DNA of 38,922 nt, from the NCBI GenBank assembly GCA_965178525.1, contig CBCXVS010000027.1, positions 1-38,922 on the forward strand. Direction: 5' to 3'. The notes under the pieces were generated by a model. The model ran no database searches. It was not told where the DNA came from and saw only the letters and a program-made list of their open reading frames with translations. Positions 16,164 through 24,917 of this stretch are shown piece by piece. How positions within the stretch are numbered: position 1 is the stretch's first letter; the number at the start of each line of letters is the position of its first letter. The translations under genes were made by a program, and so were the position numbers. The DNA comes from CBCXVS01 sp965178525 (GTDB lineage: Bacteria; Tectomicrobia; Entotheonellia; Entotheonellales; Entotheonellaceae).

Positions 16164-17347
16164 CTACAAGACCTGATTCTCTCGTAGAAAATGAAAAATA
16201 TACTTTGCCACTAACTGATTCCCTAATGGAGAATAGTGGCCTCCAGAGAATAAATGTCTTATTGTATGATCTTTGCCGTACATGTCAAAGGCATCCATCA
16301 TATCTATATATTGATAGGATTGACCTTGAAAGTATGTTAGAAGATTCGTATATTTTTTACTCCCATTTTTTCGGTACAGTATCATATCGTTTTTGCTAGA
16401 AAATATGAGAATGATTGGCAAATACTGGTATGTTTCTACATCGCTTATAAATTTATCAAATATACTGTAATTTTAAAAGCTTCTGAGTCTGGGTTATACT
16501 GTCCTTGTCTAATGACAAAAGACTTGTCTATCAGACTTAGTGATTGGAAATATAAAGATTTTGACAAACGTACAGATGGTATCACATCAAAGATACTCTT
16601 TCTATATTTTACTTTAAAAAAATAGTCATGTTCACCCATTTTTGACAATAGAGCTTTTGGAGATTCTATAAGCTCTTTATATTTTGACAACGGCTGTATT
16701 GGATTTTCAAGTAAGATCAGTTGACCATTTTTGATATCAAAACGTGGTTTTGATAAAGGCAAGCCGGTTTTTGTGTGATAAAATGGACGGAATATGTTCA
16801 CATGGCGAAAAATATTTTCCGACATGAATCCGATGAATATAACATGGGATTGATACACGGCGCCATCATGTTGAAAGCGCAGAAAGGCTTGATCTAAACC
16901 GAAGCCTGGAACACCGAAATTTAATACTTCTAAATCGTTATGCATCTGGTGCAATACTTCCTGCCACGTTTCATGATTCTGCACATCGTCGCCATGTGTA
17001 AATGAATTGCCAAACGTTGATATGCGTATAGAATTGGCTTGTGGAACGAATGTATATTCCTTATTGCTTCGTATGCCAATCGAATTGGAGCGATAATTTT
17101 CTTTATTTTGATCAGGTTTGATTGTCCATCCTAGTGTCGAACTGTAGGTGAGATATTCTTCACGGCCTTCGAGAAGTTTGGATAAAGATTCGACATGCTG
17201 CTGAGATATCGATTCTGTCCTCACTGGCGAATAGGAAATATACCGCTTTTTCCTTAGTATGTAGAAAGAGAGAAGTGAGGCGCATTCGAAGAAAACGTAT
17301 ACCATGATAACGAGACTACACCAAAATTTCCTTTTCCCTTTTATCAT
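16164..17347 (-). pseudogene. SGNH/GDSL-like membrane-anchored hydrolase, frameshifted
   Basis: A gene of about 394 codons broken by one missing base near 16465. The N-terminus is cytoplasmic KGKRKF, then one membrane helix (residues 10-31). Block I is ISTFGNSFTHGDD with Ser115, block II is NFGVPGFGLDQAFLRF, block III is IGFMSEN. After ITV the frame ends YLINL; in the other frame it continues IFDKFISDVETYQYLPIIL and closes with SGGHYSPLGN, the His block, where the usual Asp seems replaced. Such proteins often acylate or deacylate extracellular glycans. The gene is markedly AT-richer than its neighbours, a sign of transfer. The frameshift may be real or an assembly error. Confidence 0.78.
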
Positions 17348-17408
17348 CTCAGTACATCCTTCTCACATTCCTGAATATCCACAGACATAAGGAGCTATTC
17401 AGAAATTT

Positions 17409-17437
17409 TTGATTTACTCTTTCTCAAGGTGTAGAGT
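17409..17437 (+). promoter_or_regulatory. Promoter of the Nudix gene
   Basis: TTGATT (17409-17414), 17-bp spacer, TAGAGT (17432-17437), about 65 bp before the start codon. Hexamers and spacing are identical to those at 9183-9211, and the context GTGTAGAGTGG is shared. Confidence 0.5.
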
Positions 17438-17502
17438 GGTTCCGTAACAGAAACCCTCGCTATCGTACAACAATGCGGATCAAAACAAAAGGTATATGAA
17501 GC

Positions 17503-18027
17503 ATGAATCCTGCGGATGAGATCGTCGTTATCGTCGACGAACACAACTACGTCATCGGCTCGGCGCCACGCCGAGATGTGCGCGCCAAGCGCTTGCCACA
17601 CCGCAGCACCTATGTGCTGGTCTTCAACACCAAGGGCGAACTCTACGTACAAAAACGCAGTCTCACGAAAGACATTTTTCCCGGTTATTACGATCCGTTT
17701 GCGGGCGGGTTGGTCGCAGCCGGGGAAAGCTACGAGGTCTGTGCCTATCGGGAGCTGGAAGAGGAGATGGGTATTCGGGACGTCCCGCTTACACGGCACT
17801 TTGATTTTTATTTCGAAGACGAGCGTGCGCGGGTATGGGGAGCCGTGTTTTCCTGTGTCTACGATGGCGTCATTGTCCTGCAGGAAGAGGAGGTGGAGAG
17901 CGGCGAGTTTCTGCCTATCGATGTCATTCTGCAACGAGCACAGACTGAACGCTACACGCCGGATGGCATGTATGCGCTGTCGCATTACCTGGACCATGTT
18001 GCGACAAATCCTAGCCCGCCCACGTAG
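17503..18027 (+). CDS. Nudix hydrolase (YfcD/IDI-like)
   Basis: A 174-residue Nudix protein. The Nudix box G-x5-E-x7-RE-L-x-EE-x-G is complete at residues 69-91 (GGLVAAGESYEV to ELEEEMGI), so metal binding and diphosphate hydrolysis should be intact. VVDEHNYVIGSAPRRDVRAKRLPHRSTYVLVF at the N-terminus is the YfcD-type arrangement related to isopentenyl-diphosphate isomerase. The likely role is cleavage of a nucleotide or other diphosphate. It lies 11 bp upstream of a zinc dehydrogenase gene, probably in one transcript. Confidence 0.9.
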   Translation: MNPADEIVVIVDEHNYVIGSAPRRDVRAKRLPHRSTYVLVFNTKGELYVQKRSLTKDIFPGYYDPFAGGLVAAGESYEVCAYRELEEEMGIRDVPLTRHFDFYFEDERARVWGAVFSCVYDGVIVLQEEEVESGEFLPIDVILQRAQTERYTPDGMYALSHYLDHVATNPSPPT

Positions 18028-18038
18028 GAGTGTTAACG

Positions 18039-18984
18039 ATGCATGCGCTGCACTGGAATGGTCACCGTCTCCATCCGGACACCACCTACCCGACGCCACA
18101 GGCGGACACGAGGACGGCGGGTGCGTTTAGCCGGCATCTGCTCGACGGATTTGCAAATCTTTCAAGGCTATATGGGCTTTCAAGGCGTGCCGGGGCATGA
18201 GTTTGTTGGCGAGGTATACGAAGGCCCTGCCAATCTGATAGGCCAACGGGTAGTGGGGGAGATCAACTTTGCCTGCGGCGCCTGTGCGACCTGTGCGCGA
18301 GGACTCGGCCGTCACTGCCCGAGGCGCCGCGTCATGGGGATTTTGCAGGCTGACGGCGCCTTTGCCGAGTATGTCGCCGTGCCCATCGCCAATCTGCACC
18401 GCGTCCCGGAGCACATCCCGGATGAGGAAGCGGTGTTTACCGAACCGCTTGCCGCCGCCTTTGAGATTCTTGCCCAGGTACAAATCCACCCAAGCGATAC
18501 GGTGCTCGTGCTGGGCGATGGCAAACTCGGTCTGCTCTGTGCCCAAGTCCTGCACAGCACCGGGGCCACGGTCTGCCTGGTGGGCAAGCATCCTGCGAAA
18601 CTCGATGGGGTACGGACCGTGGGTATCCGCACGATGCGCTTGGCCGATTGGCAACCGGAGACATTTGACGTCGTGGTCGACGCGACGGGCTCCACCGCTG
18701 GGTTCAATCTGGCGCTCGAAGCGGTGCGCCCGCGCGGCACGCTCGTGCTCAAAAGCACCGTGGCCGCCGAGCACGTGGTGTCGCTCGCGCCTCTGGCCAT
18801 TAACGAAGTGACCGTGGTGGGCTCACGCTGCGGGCTCTTTCCGCCCGCGTTGGAGGCATTGGCGCAACGGCGCATCGATGTGACCCCGCTCCTGACCGCG
18901 ACGTATCCGCTGTCGGCGGGAAGCGATGCCGTAGCGCATGCGGCGCGGCCGGGAATGCTCAAGGTGTTGTTGCGCTGTGGTTGA
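18039..18984 (+). pseudogene. Zinc-dependent MDR alcohol dehydrogenase, N-terminal frameshift
   Basis: From about 18116 the frame encodes a medium-chain dehydrogenase: GICSTDLQIFQGY (catalytic zinc Cys), GVPGHEFVGEV (His), the structural-zinc quartet CGACATCARGLGRHC, FTEPLAAAFE and the Rossmann loop VLVLGDGKLGLL. The natural N-terminus MHALHWNGHRLHPDTTYPTP begins at ATG 18039 in a different frame. The full span is 946 bp, exactly one base more than a 314-residue gene, so a single inserted base around 18105-18120 explains it. It may be a sequencing or assembly error. The stop overlaps the -35 box of the rtcB promoter. Confidence 0.8.
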
Positions 18985-19010
18985 CGCTTGCCGGTTCGAC
19001 CCACTATGAT
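18981..19010 (+). promoter_or_regulatory. rtcB-archease promoter
   Basis: TTGACG (18981-18986), an 18-bp spacer and TATGAT (19005-19010) form a good sigma-70 type promoter overlapping the end of the dehydrogenase gene. It would give an untranslated leader of about 110 nt before the rtcB ATG at 19128. Confidence 0.55.
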
Positions 19011-19127
19011 TACCGGATATTTTGGCGCCGTTCAATACCTGGACTCAATGACCTTGATACAGGTCTCCAGGGAAAATATAAATTTAATGTTGTTTCGGTA
19101 CCGACACCGTATGAAAGCGAGACGTCT

Positions 19128-20582
19128 ATGGCAGAATCGAGTGCAATCCAGGTCCAGCAAATCGACGCTTATCGCTGGCGTATCCCGCGTGAAGGGCCGA
19201 TGCGCGTGGATGGTCTGGTGTATGCCAGCGAAGAGCTGATGCGGACGATTCGCGGCGACCAGAGTTTACAACAGGTCGCCAACGTGGCCCATTTGCCGGG
19301 CATTGTGGGCCACTCCATCGCCATGCCCGATATTCACTGGGGTTATGGCTTTCCCATCGGCGGCGTGGCCGCGTTTGACGAGCATGAGGGCGTCATTTCG
19401 CCCGGCGGTATCGGGTACGATATCAATTGAGGCGTGCGGGTGTTGGGCTCAGGTCTGAGCCGCACGGATGTCGACGGCCATATGCGCGAGATCGTAGAAG
19501 GTCTGTTCCGCAATATCCCGTCTGGCGTGGGGTCGCGCCGCAAGGTGTTAAAACTCTCGAAAACCGAGCTACAACAAGTCCTGCAGCGGGGCGCAGAGTG
19601 GGCGGTGTCGCAAGGCTATGGCGCCGCACGCGACCTGGACCACATGGAAGAAAACGGTTGCCTCGATGGCGCCCAACCAGAGAAGGTGAGTGAGCGGGCC
19701 CTGGAGCGTGGCCGCTCCCAGCTCGGCAGTATCGGCTCCGGCAATCACTTCGTGGAAGTCGATTATGTGGCGGAAATTTACAACGCGCCGGTGGCGCAGG
19801 CGCTCGGTCTATCCCAGGATCAAATTATCGTCACCATTCATACCGGCTCACGCGGCCTGGGCTATCAAGTCTGCGATGATTCCATTAAGCTCATGCAGCG
19901 GGCCACGGCCACATACGGCATTGCCATTCCCGACCGCCAGCTCTGCTGTGCCCCGCTCACGTCGCCAGAGGCGCGTGACTATATCGGCGCCATGTACAGC
20001 GCGGCCAATTTTGCCTTTGCCAATCGCCAGCTCATCACCCACTGGGTGCGTGAAACCTTTGCACAGGTGTTGCAACAGCCACCGCAGGCGCTGCACTTTG
20101 ACGTCATTTACGACGTGTGTCACAACATCGGCAAGTTCGAGACACATGTCGTCGAGGGCGAAGCGCGCCGCGTGTGCGTGCATCGCAAGGGCGCGACCCG
20201 CGCGCTGCCGCCGGGTCATGCGCAGATTCCGGCCGTCTATCGTGACCTGGGCCAGCCGGTGTTAGTGCCGGGCGATATGGGCCGCTACTCGTACATTCTC
20301 ATCGGCACGGCCCAGGGCGGCGCGGAAACCTTTGCGAGCAGTTGTCACGGCGCTGGCCGCATGATGAGCCGCACCCAGGCGAAAAAGAGTGCCCGCGGAC
20401 GGCCCATCGTGCGCGAACTTGAGGATCGCGGTATTTTTGTGCGCTCCACCGGCCGCGCCACCCTCATGGAGGAAATTCCCGAGGCGTATAAAGACGTCCG
20501 TGATGTCGTCGACGTCGTCCACGGCGCTGGCATTAGCAACAAGGTGGCCCAACTGCGGCCCATCGGCGTCATTAAGGGCTAG
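19128..20582 (+). CDS. rtcB: RtcB RNA ligase, selenocysteine-containing (TGA = Sec101)
   Basis: RtcB joins 2',3'-cyclic-phosphate/3'-phosphate RNA ends to 5'-OH ends using GTP and Mn2+. Read through the in-frame TGA at 19428-19430, this is a complete 484-residue RtcB. TGA falls in GGIGYDIN-U-GVRVLG, where the family has the invariant metal-binding Cys (Cys98 in Pyrococcus horikoshii, 481 residues). The other catalytic residues are intact: Asp98, Asn206-His207 (GSGNHFVEV), His238 (IHTGSRGLG), His332 (DVCHNIGKFE) and the guanylylated His407 (SCHGAGRMMS). A bSECIS-like hairpin follows the TGA. ATG 19128 is chosen by family length. The activator archease starts 4 bp after the TAG stop. A split pseudogene is unlikely, since both halves are perfectly conserved. 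Confidence 0.93.
19433..19466 (+). promoter_or_regulatory. bSECIS-like hairpin of rtcB
   Basis: GGCTCA (19446-19451) and TGAGCC (19456-19461) make a perfect 6-bp stem around the loop GGTC (19452-19455), with outer pairing CGTGC/GCACG (19433-19437 with 19462-19466) and a 5' internal bulge. The loop begins 22 nt after the TGA. The apical CAGGTCTG is the same octamer as in the E. coli fdhF SECIS recognised by SelB (from memory). It lies within coding sequence, as bacterial SECIS elements do. Confidence 0.88.
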
Positions 20583-20586
20583 AGCG

Positions 20587-21027
20587 ATGCCGGGCGACGG
20601 ATCGCATACGGCAATCTACCAGGCGCTGTCTCACACCGGCGATCTGGGCATGCTCGTCTATGGCCGTGACCTGCCCGAACTGTTCACGCACGCCGCCTGG
20701 GCCATGTTCGACCTGATGAGCGACGCCACCGCCATCCGACCGCGGCAAACGGTCCCCATTACATTGGACAAGGCCCTGGACTGGGAAGACCTGCTGGTGC
20801 ATTGGCTCAGCGAACTGCTGTACCGTTACGATACCGAGCGGTTTTTGTGTTGTGGCGCTACGTTTACGACGCTGGAACCGCCGTTGTTAGTGGCCACGGC
20901 GCAGGGCGAGCCGCTCGATCCGGTGCGCCATCCGATTGATACGGAGATCAAAGCGGTGACGTATCACCAGATCGCCGTCGAACCACACACCCAAGGCTGG
21001 CAAGCACGGGTGATTTTTGATTTGTAA
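20587..21027 (+). CDS. Archease, RtcB activator
   Basis: A 146-residue archease. SHTGDLGMLVYGRDLPELF and AAWAMFDLMSD at the N-terminus, LLVHWLSELLYRYDTE in the middle, and DTEIKAVTYHQIAVE near the C-terminus are the conserved blocks, including the acidic metal-binding residues (Asp in TGDLG, and the C-terminal Asp). Archease promotes RtcB guanylylation and multiple turnover. The gene begins 4 bp after rtcB, so the two are co-transcribed. This neighbour supports the view that the TGA-containing rtcB is a functioning gene. Confidence 0.92.
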   Translation: MPGDGSHTAIYQALSHTGDLGMLVYGRDLPELFTHAAWAMFDLMSDATAIRPRQTVPITLDKALDWEDLLVHWLSELLYRYDTERFLCCGATFTTLEPPLLVATAQGEPLDPVRHPIDTEIKAVTYHQIAVEPHTQGWQARVIFDL

Positions 21028-21050
21028 GTACCTGCTAGGAGGCACGATAG

Positions 21051-21503
21051 ATGAGTACCCGACGCGAGATTCGGATGACGCCGGAGGAACAGGAATCCTT
21101 TTTGCAACACGCCCGCAAAGCCTCCCTCTCCACCGTCGATCAACACGGCTTTCCGCATGTCGTGGCCATGGGTTTTGTGGCCAAAGATGACGTCATCTAC
21201 ATGACCTCGTATGGCAAAGCCCAAAAGGTGCGGAATATCCGGCGCAACCCGAAAGTTGGCGTCATGATCGAGGTCGGCCAGCACTACGCCGAATATCGTG
21301 GTGTGATGATTCGCGGCACATGCGAGGTGATTGAAGAGACGTCACAAGTCGTGGATGTCATGCAAGCCAGCCTGGCCAAAGAAGGCGGCGGCACGACGCC
21401 GAGGGGCGACGCGCTCTCGCGTGCGGCCAAGCGCGTCGCCCTGAAGATCCGCCCGGAGAAGATCGTCAGTTGGGATCATACCAAACTGGGTGGCCGCTAC
21501 TGA
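21051..21503 (+). CDS. Pyridoxamine 5'-phosphate oxidase-like FMN/F420 split-barrel protein
   Basis: A 150-residue flavin-type split beta-barrel protein. ASLSTVDQHGFPHVVAMGFV, DDVIYMTSYGKAQKVRNIRRNPKVGVMIE and GVMIRGTCEVI match the family of small PPOX-class, F420- or FMN-dependent oxidoreductases. The substrate is unknown. AGGAGG lies 8 nt before the ATG. It is 23 bp downstream of archease and may be on the same transcript, though its function does not obviously relate to RNA repair. Confidence 0.85.
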   Translation: MSTRREIRMTPEEQESFLQHARKASLSTVDQHGFPHVVAMGFVAKDDVIYMTSYGKAQKVRNIRRNPKVGVMIEVGQHYAEYRGVMIRGTCEVIEETSQVVDVMQASLAKEGGGTTPRGDALSRAAKRVALKIRPEKIVSWDHTKLGGRY

Positions 21504-21537
21504 CTGGTATGGTATCGTTTCCCATCGCCAGCGTTCC

Positions 21538-23238
21538 CTACGTCCCAACCCGGCCCAACAGGTGGCGCTGCCAGTATGCAGTGAAGAAGATATTCTTGGG
21601 GTCGCGCTCGTGACGCAGCCTCATGAAGTCGTCCCAGCGCGGATACTGAGCGCGCAGAAACTGGGCCCAGTCCTCATCGTCGTACTCCGGCAAGAATTTG
21701 CCCCAATGCAACCGGAAGGGAATGTCGTGCTGCCGCAGCAGCTCCCAGAACTGGGCGTAGAAACCGTGCCGCGCCGCCGGGTCACCGGCATTGTTAATGT
21801 ACCAGAAGATGTCAACTCGAAAGACATCCTCCTCATAGCTCGGACTGAGCCAGAAATCGCTCTTTTGGGCGGCATAGAGTTCGGTTGAATAATAGCCCGT
21901 GGCGTCGAAGCCGGTTTCGAAATGCCTCTTGAGGAGGCCCATAACCTGTTGCGTATACGACATGGGGATCCAGATCTCCGTGAACTCCGTCCCGAGCAGG
22001 ATGTCGTCCGCGGTGTTGTCCATCGGCAAGCTACGCCAAGCATAATCCTGGAACAGAGTGGGCTCACCCGCCTTGGTCAGCGGCTGGAACACATTGATAA
22101 TATTGGGAAAGACTCTCGGTAGCACCGCCTTGATAGCCGGGGCCAGGATCGTAATCAGCACATCCGTAAGCCCCCCGGTAGCGCCGGCGATGAGCTTGGC
22201 CAGGATATCGCTCGCCGGATTGCCCAAGCCTAGTTTTTCCAGCAAAAAGTCCACGGCTTGCTCGAACTGCTCAAAATCCTTGTTCAGCTTCTCGGGAACC
22301 ACACTCAGATCGTCCAGGTTGCCTACCAGTGTGAAGAAAATCGCACCTGCCAGTTCCTCCACCTCCGCGACTGCCGCCGTGGGACCGAATTTCTTGTAGG
22401 GCACCGGGTAGAAAGCAGGCGGCGGGTCGGCGGGCGTGGCCTGCCACGTTACAATGCGCTCCGAGCCTGGCTGCGGCCACCACAGGATGCGGCTATACGG
22501 GGCCTGACGCAGGAATTGCTCCAGGCTCGGCTTGTCATCGGCACCGGCGCCAAACAAGTCGATCGGGCATGCGTTCGGATCGGTGGGCGTTGTCACTTCC
22601 TGCCCGAAGATGACGAAGCTGGGCGTGAGCTGCAGCCGCACTTTGGAGATGATGCCCAACAGGCCCATGGAGACGCCAACGGCATGAAACAAGTCGGGAT
22701 CCTTGTCCTGCTCAATCCACGCCGGATTCCCCCTGCCGTCGATGACGCGGAAAGCCAACAAGTTCTCATCGATGCTATACCGGATGGAACCTCCGGAAGA
22801 GCCGGTCGCCAGGAAGCCGCTCACCGTCTGATGCGTGATGCCGCCAAGGTCACGTAGGGTCCAGCCCTTCCCGAAAGCCTGGTACAGCAGGCTGTTTTCC
22901 AGCGTCGACGTGTGCGTCGGATCGTAGGGGTCAAAGCCCAGGTGAATGCCGGCTTCGGCCTCGACGATGCCGTTTGCCTCGTCACACCATATCAGATCCG
23001 CGTAGCGGTCGAACATGAGGTTGAGGTTATCGGTGTCCTTGGGGGGCGTCTGCCAGCTCACCTTGTTGGGCTCAGTGGCCGGATCTGTGTAGATCGCATG
23101 GGCGATGGAGTGGGCGGAGCCGTGGCAGCGGATCTCCAGGCCGTCCTCATAGGCTCTTTTGACGAGCGCGATGATCTCGTTCTCGCTGCTCGGGTGATAG
23201 AAGCCGTCTTTGCCGATCGCAATGGTCTCGATGCTCAT
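21538..23238 (-). CDS. FAD-linked oxidoreductase, sugar-1,4-lactone oxidase type
   Basis: A 566-residue VAO/PCMH-type flavoprotein. The N-terminal FAD-binding domain (about residues 10-200) has RCHGSAHS (residues 37-44) where lactone oxidases carry the covalent-flavin His segment, then GIHLGFDPYDP, LRDLGGITHQTVSGFLATGSSGGS. The C-terminal part ends with PFRLHWGKFLPEY, the HWGK-type motif of L-gulono/D-arabinono-lactone oxidases, and DPKNIFFTAYWQRHLLG. An insert of ~100 residues with hydrophobic stretches (near 320-390) makes it longer than the usual 430-450 residues. The expected reaction is oxidation of an aldonolactone or similar polyol with O2. GGGAGGAAC precedes the ATG. Confidence 0.82.
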   Translation of the reverse strand: MSIETIAIGKDGFYHPSSENEIIALVKRAYEDGLEIRCHGSAHSIAHAIYTDPATEPNKVSWQTPPKDTDNLNLMFDRYADLIWCDEANGIVEAEAGIHLGFDPYDPTHTSTLENSLLYQAFGKGWTLRDLGGITHQTVSGFLATGSSGGSIRYSIDENLLAFRVIDGRGNPAWIEQDKDPDLFHAVGVSMGLLGIISKVRLQLTPSFVIFGQEVTTPTDPNACPIDLFGAGADDKPSLEQFLRQAPYSRILWWPQPGSERIVTWQATPADPPPAFYPVPYKKFGPTAAVAEVEELAGAIFFTLVGNLDDLSVVPEKLNKDFEQFEQAVDFLLEKLGLGNPASDILAKLIAGATGGLTDVLITILAPAIKAVLPRVFPNIINVFQPLTKAGEPTLFQDYAWRSLPMDNTADDILLGTEFTEIWIPMSYTQQVMGLLKRHFETGFDATGYYSTELYAAQKSDFWLSPSYEEDVFRVDIFWYINNAGDPAARHGFYAQFWELLRQHDIPFRLHWGKFLPEYDDEDWAQFLRAQYPRWDDFMRLRHERDPKNIFFTAYWQRHLLGRVGT

Positions 23239-23470
23239 GCTGTTCCTCCCTGCCTCGAAGCGGTGATGCTTGGGCCATGGTGCTGATCAACATGATACAC
23301 GGTCGACTCTCCCTGGCGCATTACCAAGGGGCAACCCTTGCCCCCTTAGGCAGCCTTTGTCTGCTCGTCATGAGTAGACGGGCTGTGCTCGGTCCGGGAT
23401 GGCACCGCTTTGGCAAAAACAACGCGGCGGATCACCCTGAGGAGGGCTTGGCCACGACGCAGCAGCGCCC
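23239..23470. other. Intergenic stretch without a supported gene
   Basis: Together with 23618-23977 this makes a gene-poor region of about 740 bp. Only a ribosome site for the oxidoreductase at 23238 is evident. Arg/Pro-rich open frames here have no family features and no ribosome sites. Confidence 0.5.
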
Positions 23471-23617
23471 TCAATCCCGCCCGGCGGCGGGTGCGTGTGG
23501 GCATTGTAATGGGGGGTGTGAGTGGTGCGCACGGCACGGTTGATCGTGTCGCGTGACCAGGGGGATGCCCGAGTTGTCAACCGACTCGATGAACCAGAGC
23601 CACGTGTCGCAGTCCAT
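23471..23617 (-). CDS. Possible 48-residue protein
   Basis: A small frame starting MDCDTWLWFIESVDNSGIPL and ending in a His/Pro/Cys-rich tail (HHSHPPLQCPHAPAAGRD). AAGGAG lies 8 nt before the ATG, and a promoter with two cAMP-receptor-protein-like boxes lies about 150 bp upstream on the same strand. I do not recognise the protein. It may equally be a chance frame in a transcribed non-coding region. Confidence 0.3.
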   Translation of the reverse strand: MDCDTWLWFIESVDNSGIPLVTRHDQPCRAHHSHPPLQCPHAPAAGRD

Positions 23618-23769
23618 GGTGAGTACTCCTTTTTGCCATGGGGCGGGTTCGCCATCGATATGGCGTGCGATGGTGCGTATGTCGCGCCTGGCCGTCGGCG
23701 AGCGGGTGCACAGTCTTAGATTGGGCGACGACGCACCATCGCCTCTGCTCTGAGGCAGGCTTAGGCAGG

Positions 23770-23836
23770 AGTATAGCCGTATCCAGTACCTTGGGGGTGT
23801 GAGCGGTCACACGGCCTGGGTGTGATGGTGGTCACA
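23770..23836 (-). promoter_or_regulatory. Promoter with tandem CRP/FNR-type boxes
   Basis: On the minus strand TATACT (23775-23770) is a good -10 box. Upstream are two palindromes: TGTGA-N4-TCACA (23798-23811), centred about 41.5 bp before the predicted start of transcription, and TGTGA-N6-TCACA (23821-23836), a perfect CRP-type site centred near -65.5. There is no clear -35 box, as expected for an activator-dependent promoter. The transcript would run into the small frame at 23617. Confidence 0.5.
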
Positions 23837-23977
23837 TGACCCGCTGAAGCGGCCGCTGAGGAAGAGATTGGCAGCTGCCTGAGCTTGCAAAGCCGTCACC
23901 TGAGGCACCGTGTGCATGGCCTAGCTCGTATACTCTAATCAGATGTATGCTCGGGGTGTGAACAAATATACCGCACG

Positions 23978-24817
23978 TTACATTGTAAGCAGGTGATGCA
24001 GACGCTCTAACACCTCCGCGTTTTCCTCCAGACCAAACCCGTCCACAGTGTAAACCCTTTCGCTTGTCGTGCCATCCACTGCGCCGAAGTCGACGGCCTG
24101 CCGAATCATCGCCATTTCGGCATCGGTAGCCGGAAGCAAATCCCTGCCCACCAACTGCGACAGCGCCGCCACCACGCCATAGCCACCCCAATTGGCGACA
24201 CTGGCAATGACGAGGTGCGTCGTGCACGTCACGGTCGGCTGGTCGGGTAGCGTCGCCACGGCGGGGATGTGTGGCGCCAGATTGCCCATGCCGATTTCGT
24301 TGCCGCCATCGCCAATGCCGATGCTATGCGGGTGCTGCAGAAAGAGTTCGTCAATTCGGGCCGTGGTCGCCGAAATATCCCGTCCGCGCATGTTCAGATA
24401 GGTCTCCGCCTGGGTGAGGCCACAGCGCTCGATGGCGATGAGCAGAGCCGGGTTGTATGTGGCGAGCACTTCGCTGGCGTAGTGACGACTGCTAGGCGCA
24501 TCGGTAATCGGAAAATCGACGATGTCCGTGCCGGGGGCGGCGAGATGGGCCATGAGCGGCGTGGTGTACGCGTCGCTGACATACACGACGGGTTGGCCCA
24601 GGGCGGTCAGTGCCTTGCCCAGGGCGAGGGCGCCGAGCGGGCCATCGGTTTCCGGAGCGTCTGCATTCAGAATGTAAAAGCCGGTGGCAATCAGGATCGG
24701 GCCGGGGTGTGCCAGGATGAAGCGGGCTGCCTCGGCACAGTACTGTGGAGACAGATGCGGACGCAGGGCGGCAATGCCCCGTTTGTCATGGGCCAAAATG
24801 ATATCCTCGATGGACAT
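23978..24817 (-). CDS. DUF4392 protein, D-glutamate-cyclase-like
   Basis: A 279-residue protein of the DUF4392 family, which corresponds to the C-terminal domain of mammalian D-glutamate cyclase. ILIATGFYILNADAPETDGPLGALALGKAL near residue 40, VVYVSDAYTTPLM, LLIAIERCGLTQAETYLNMRG near 128 and the glycine-rich IGIGDGGNEIGMGNL near 165 are the hallmarks. The expected reaction is interconversion of D-glutamate and 5-oxo-D-proline, though the bacterial role is not settled. GAGGTG lies just before the ATG. It follows the arylsulfotransferase-like gene after a hairpin-rich gap. Confidence 0.85.
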   Translation of the reverse strand: MSIEDIILAHDKRGIAALRPHLSPQYCAEAARFILAHPGPILIATGFYILNADAPETDGPLGALALGKALTALGQPVVYVSDAYTTPLMAHLAAPGTDIVDFPITDAPSSRHYASEVLATYNPALLIAIERCGLTQAETYLNMRGRDISATTARIDELFLQHPHSIGIGDGGNEIGMGNLAPHIPAVATLPDQPTVTCTTHLVIASVANWGGYGVVAALSQLVGRDLLPATDAEMAMIRQAVDFGAVDGTTSERVYTVDGFGLEENAEVLERLHHLLTM

Positions 24818-24917
24818 GGGACACCTCTGACGTTATGGGCGACGTGGGCAATTGGCGCCTATTGTAACAGGGGGAGAGGCAAGGAGCCACATCGTAAGGG
24901 GATGAGCAGGGCGCGAT

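Noticed and set aside
16103..16399. Plus-strand frame of 98 codons
   Set aside because: It is antisense to the C-terminal part of the SGNH gene, which carries recognisable motifs.
18981..20582. RtcB as two separate genes or a nonsense-mutated pseudogene
   Set aside because: Both parts lie in one frame, meet exactly at the catalytic Cys codon, show no other damage, and a SECIS-like hairpin follows; archease is intact next door.
23277..23810. Several Arg/Pro-rich frames in the gene-poor region
   Set aside because: Composition typical of non-coding GC-rich DNA, no ribosome sites apart from the one at 23617.
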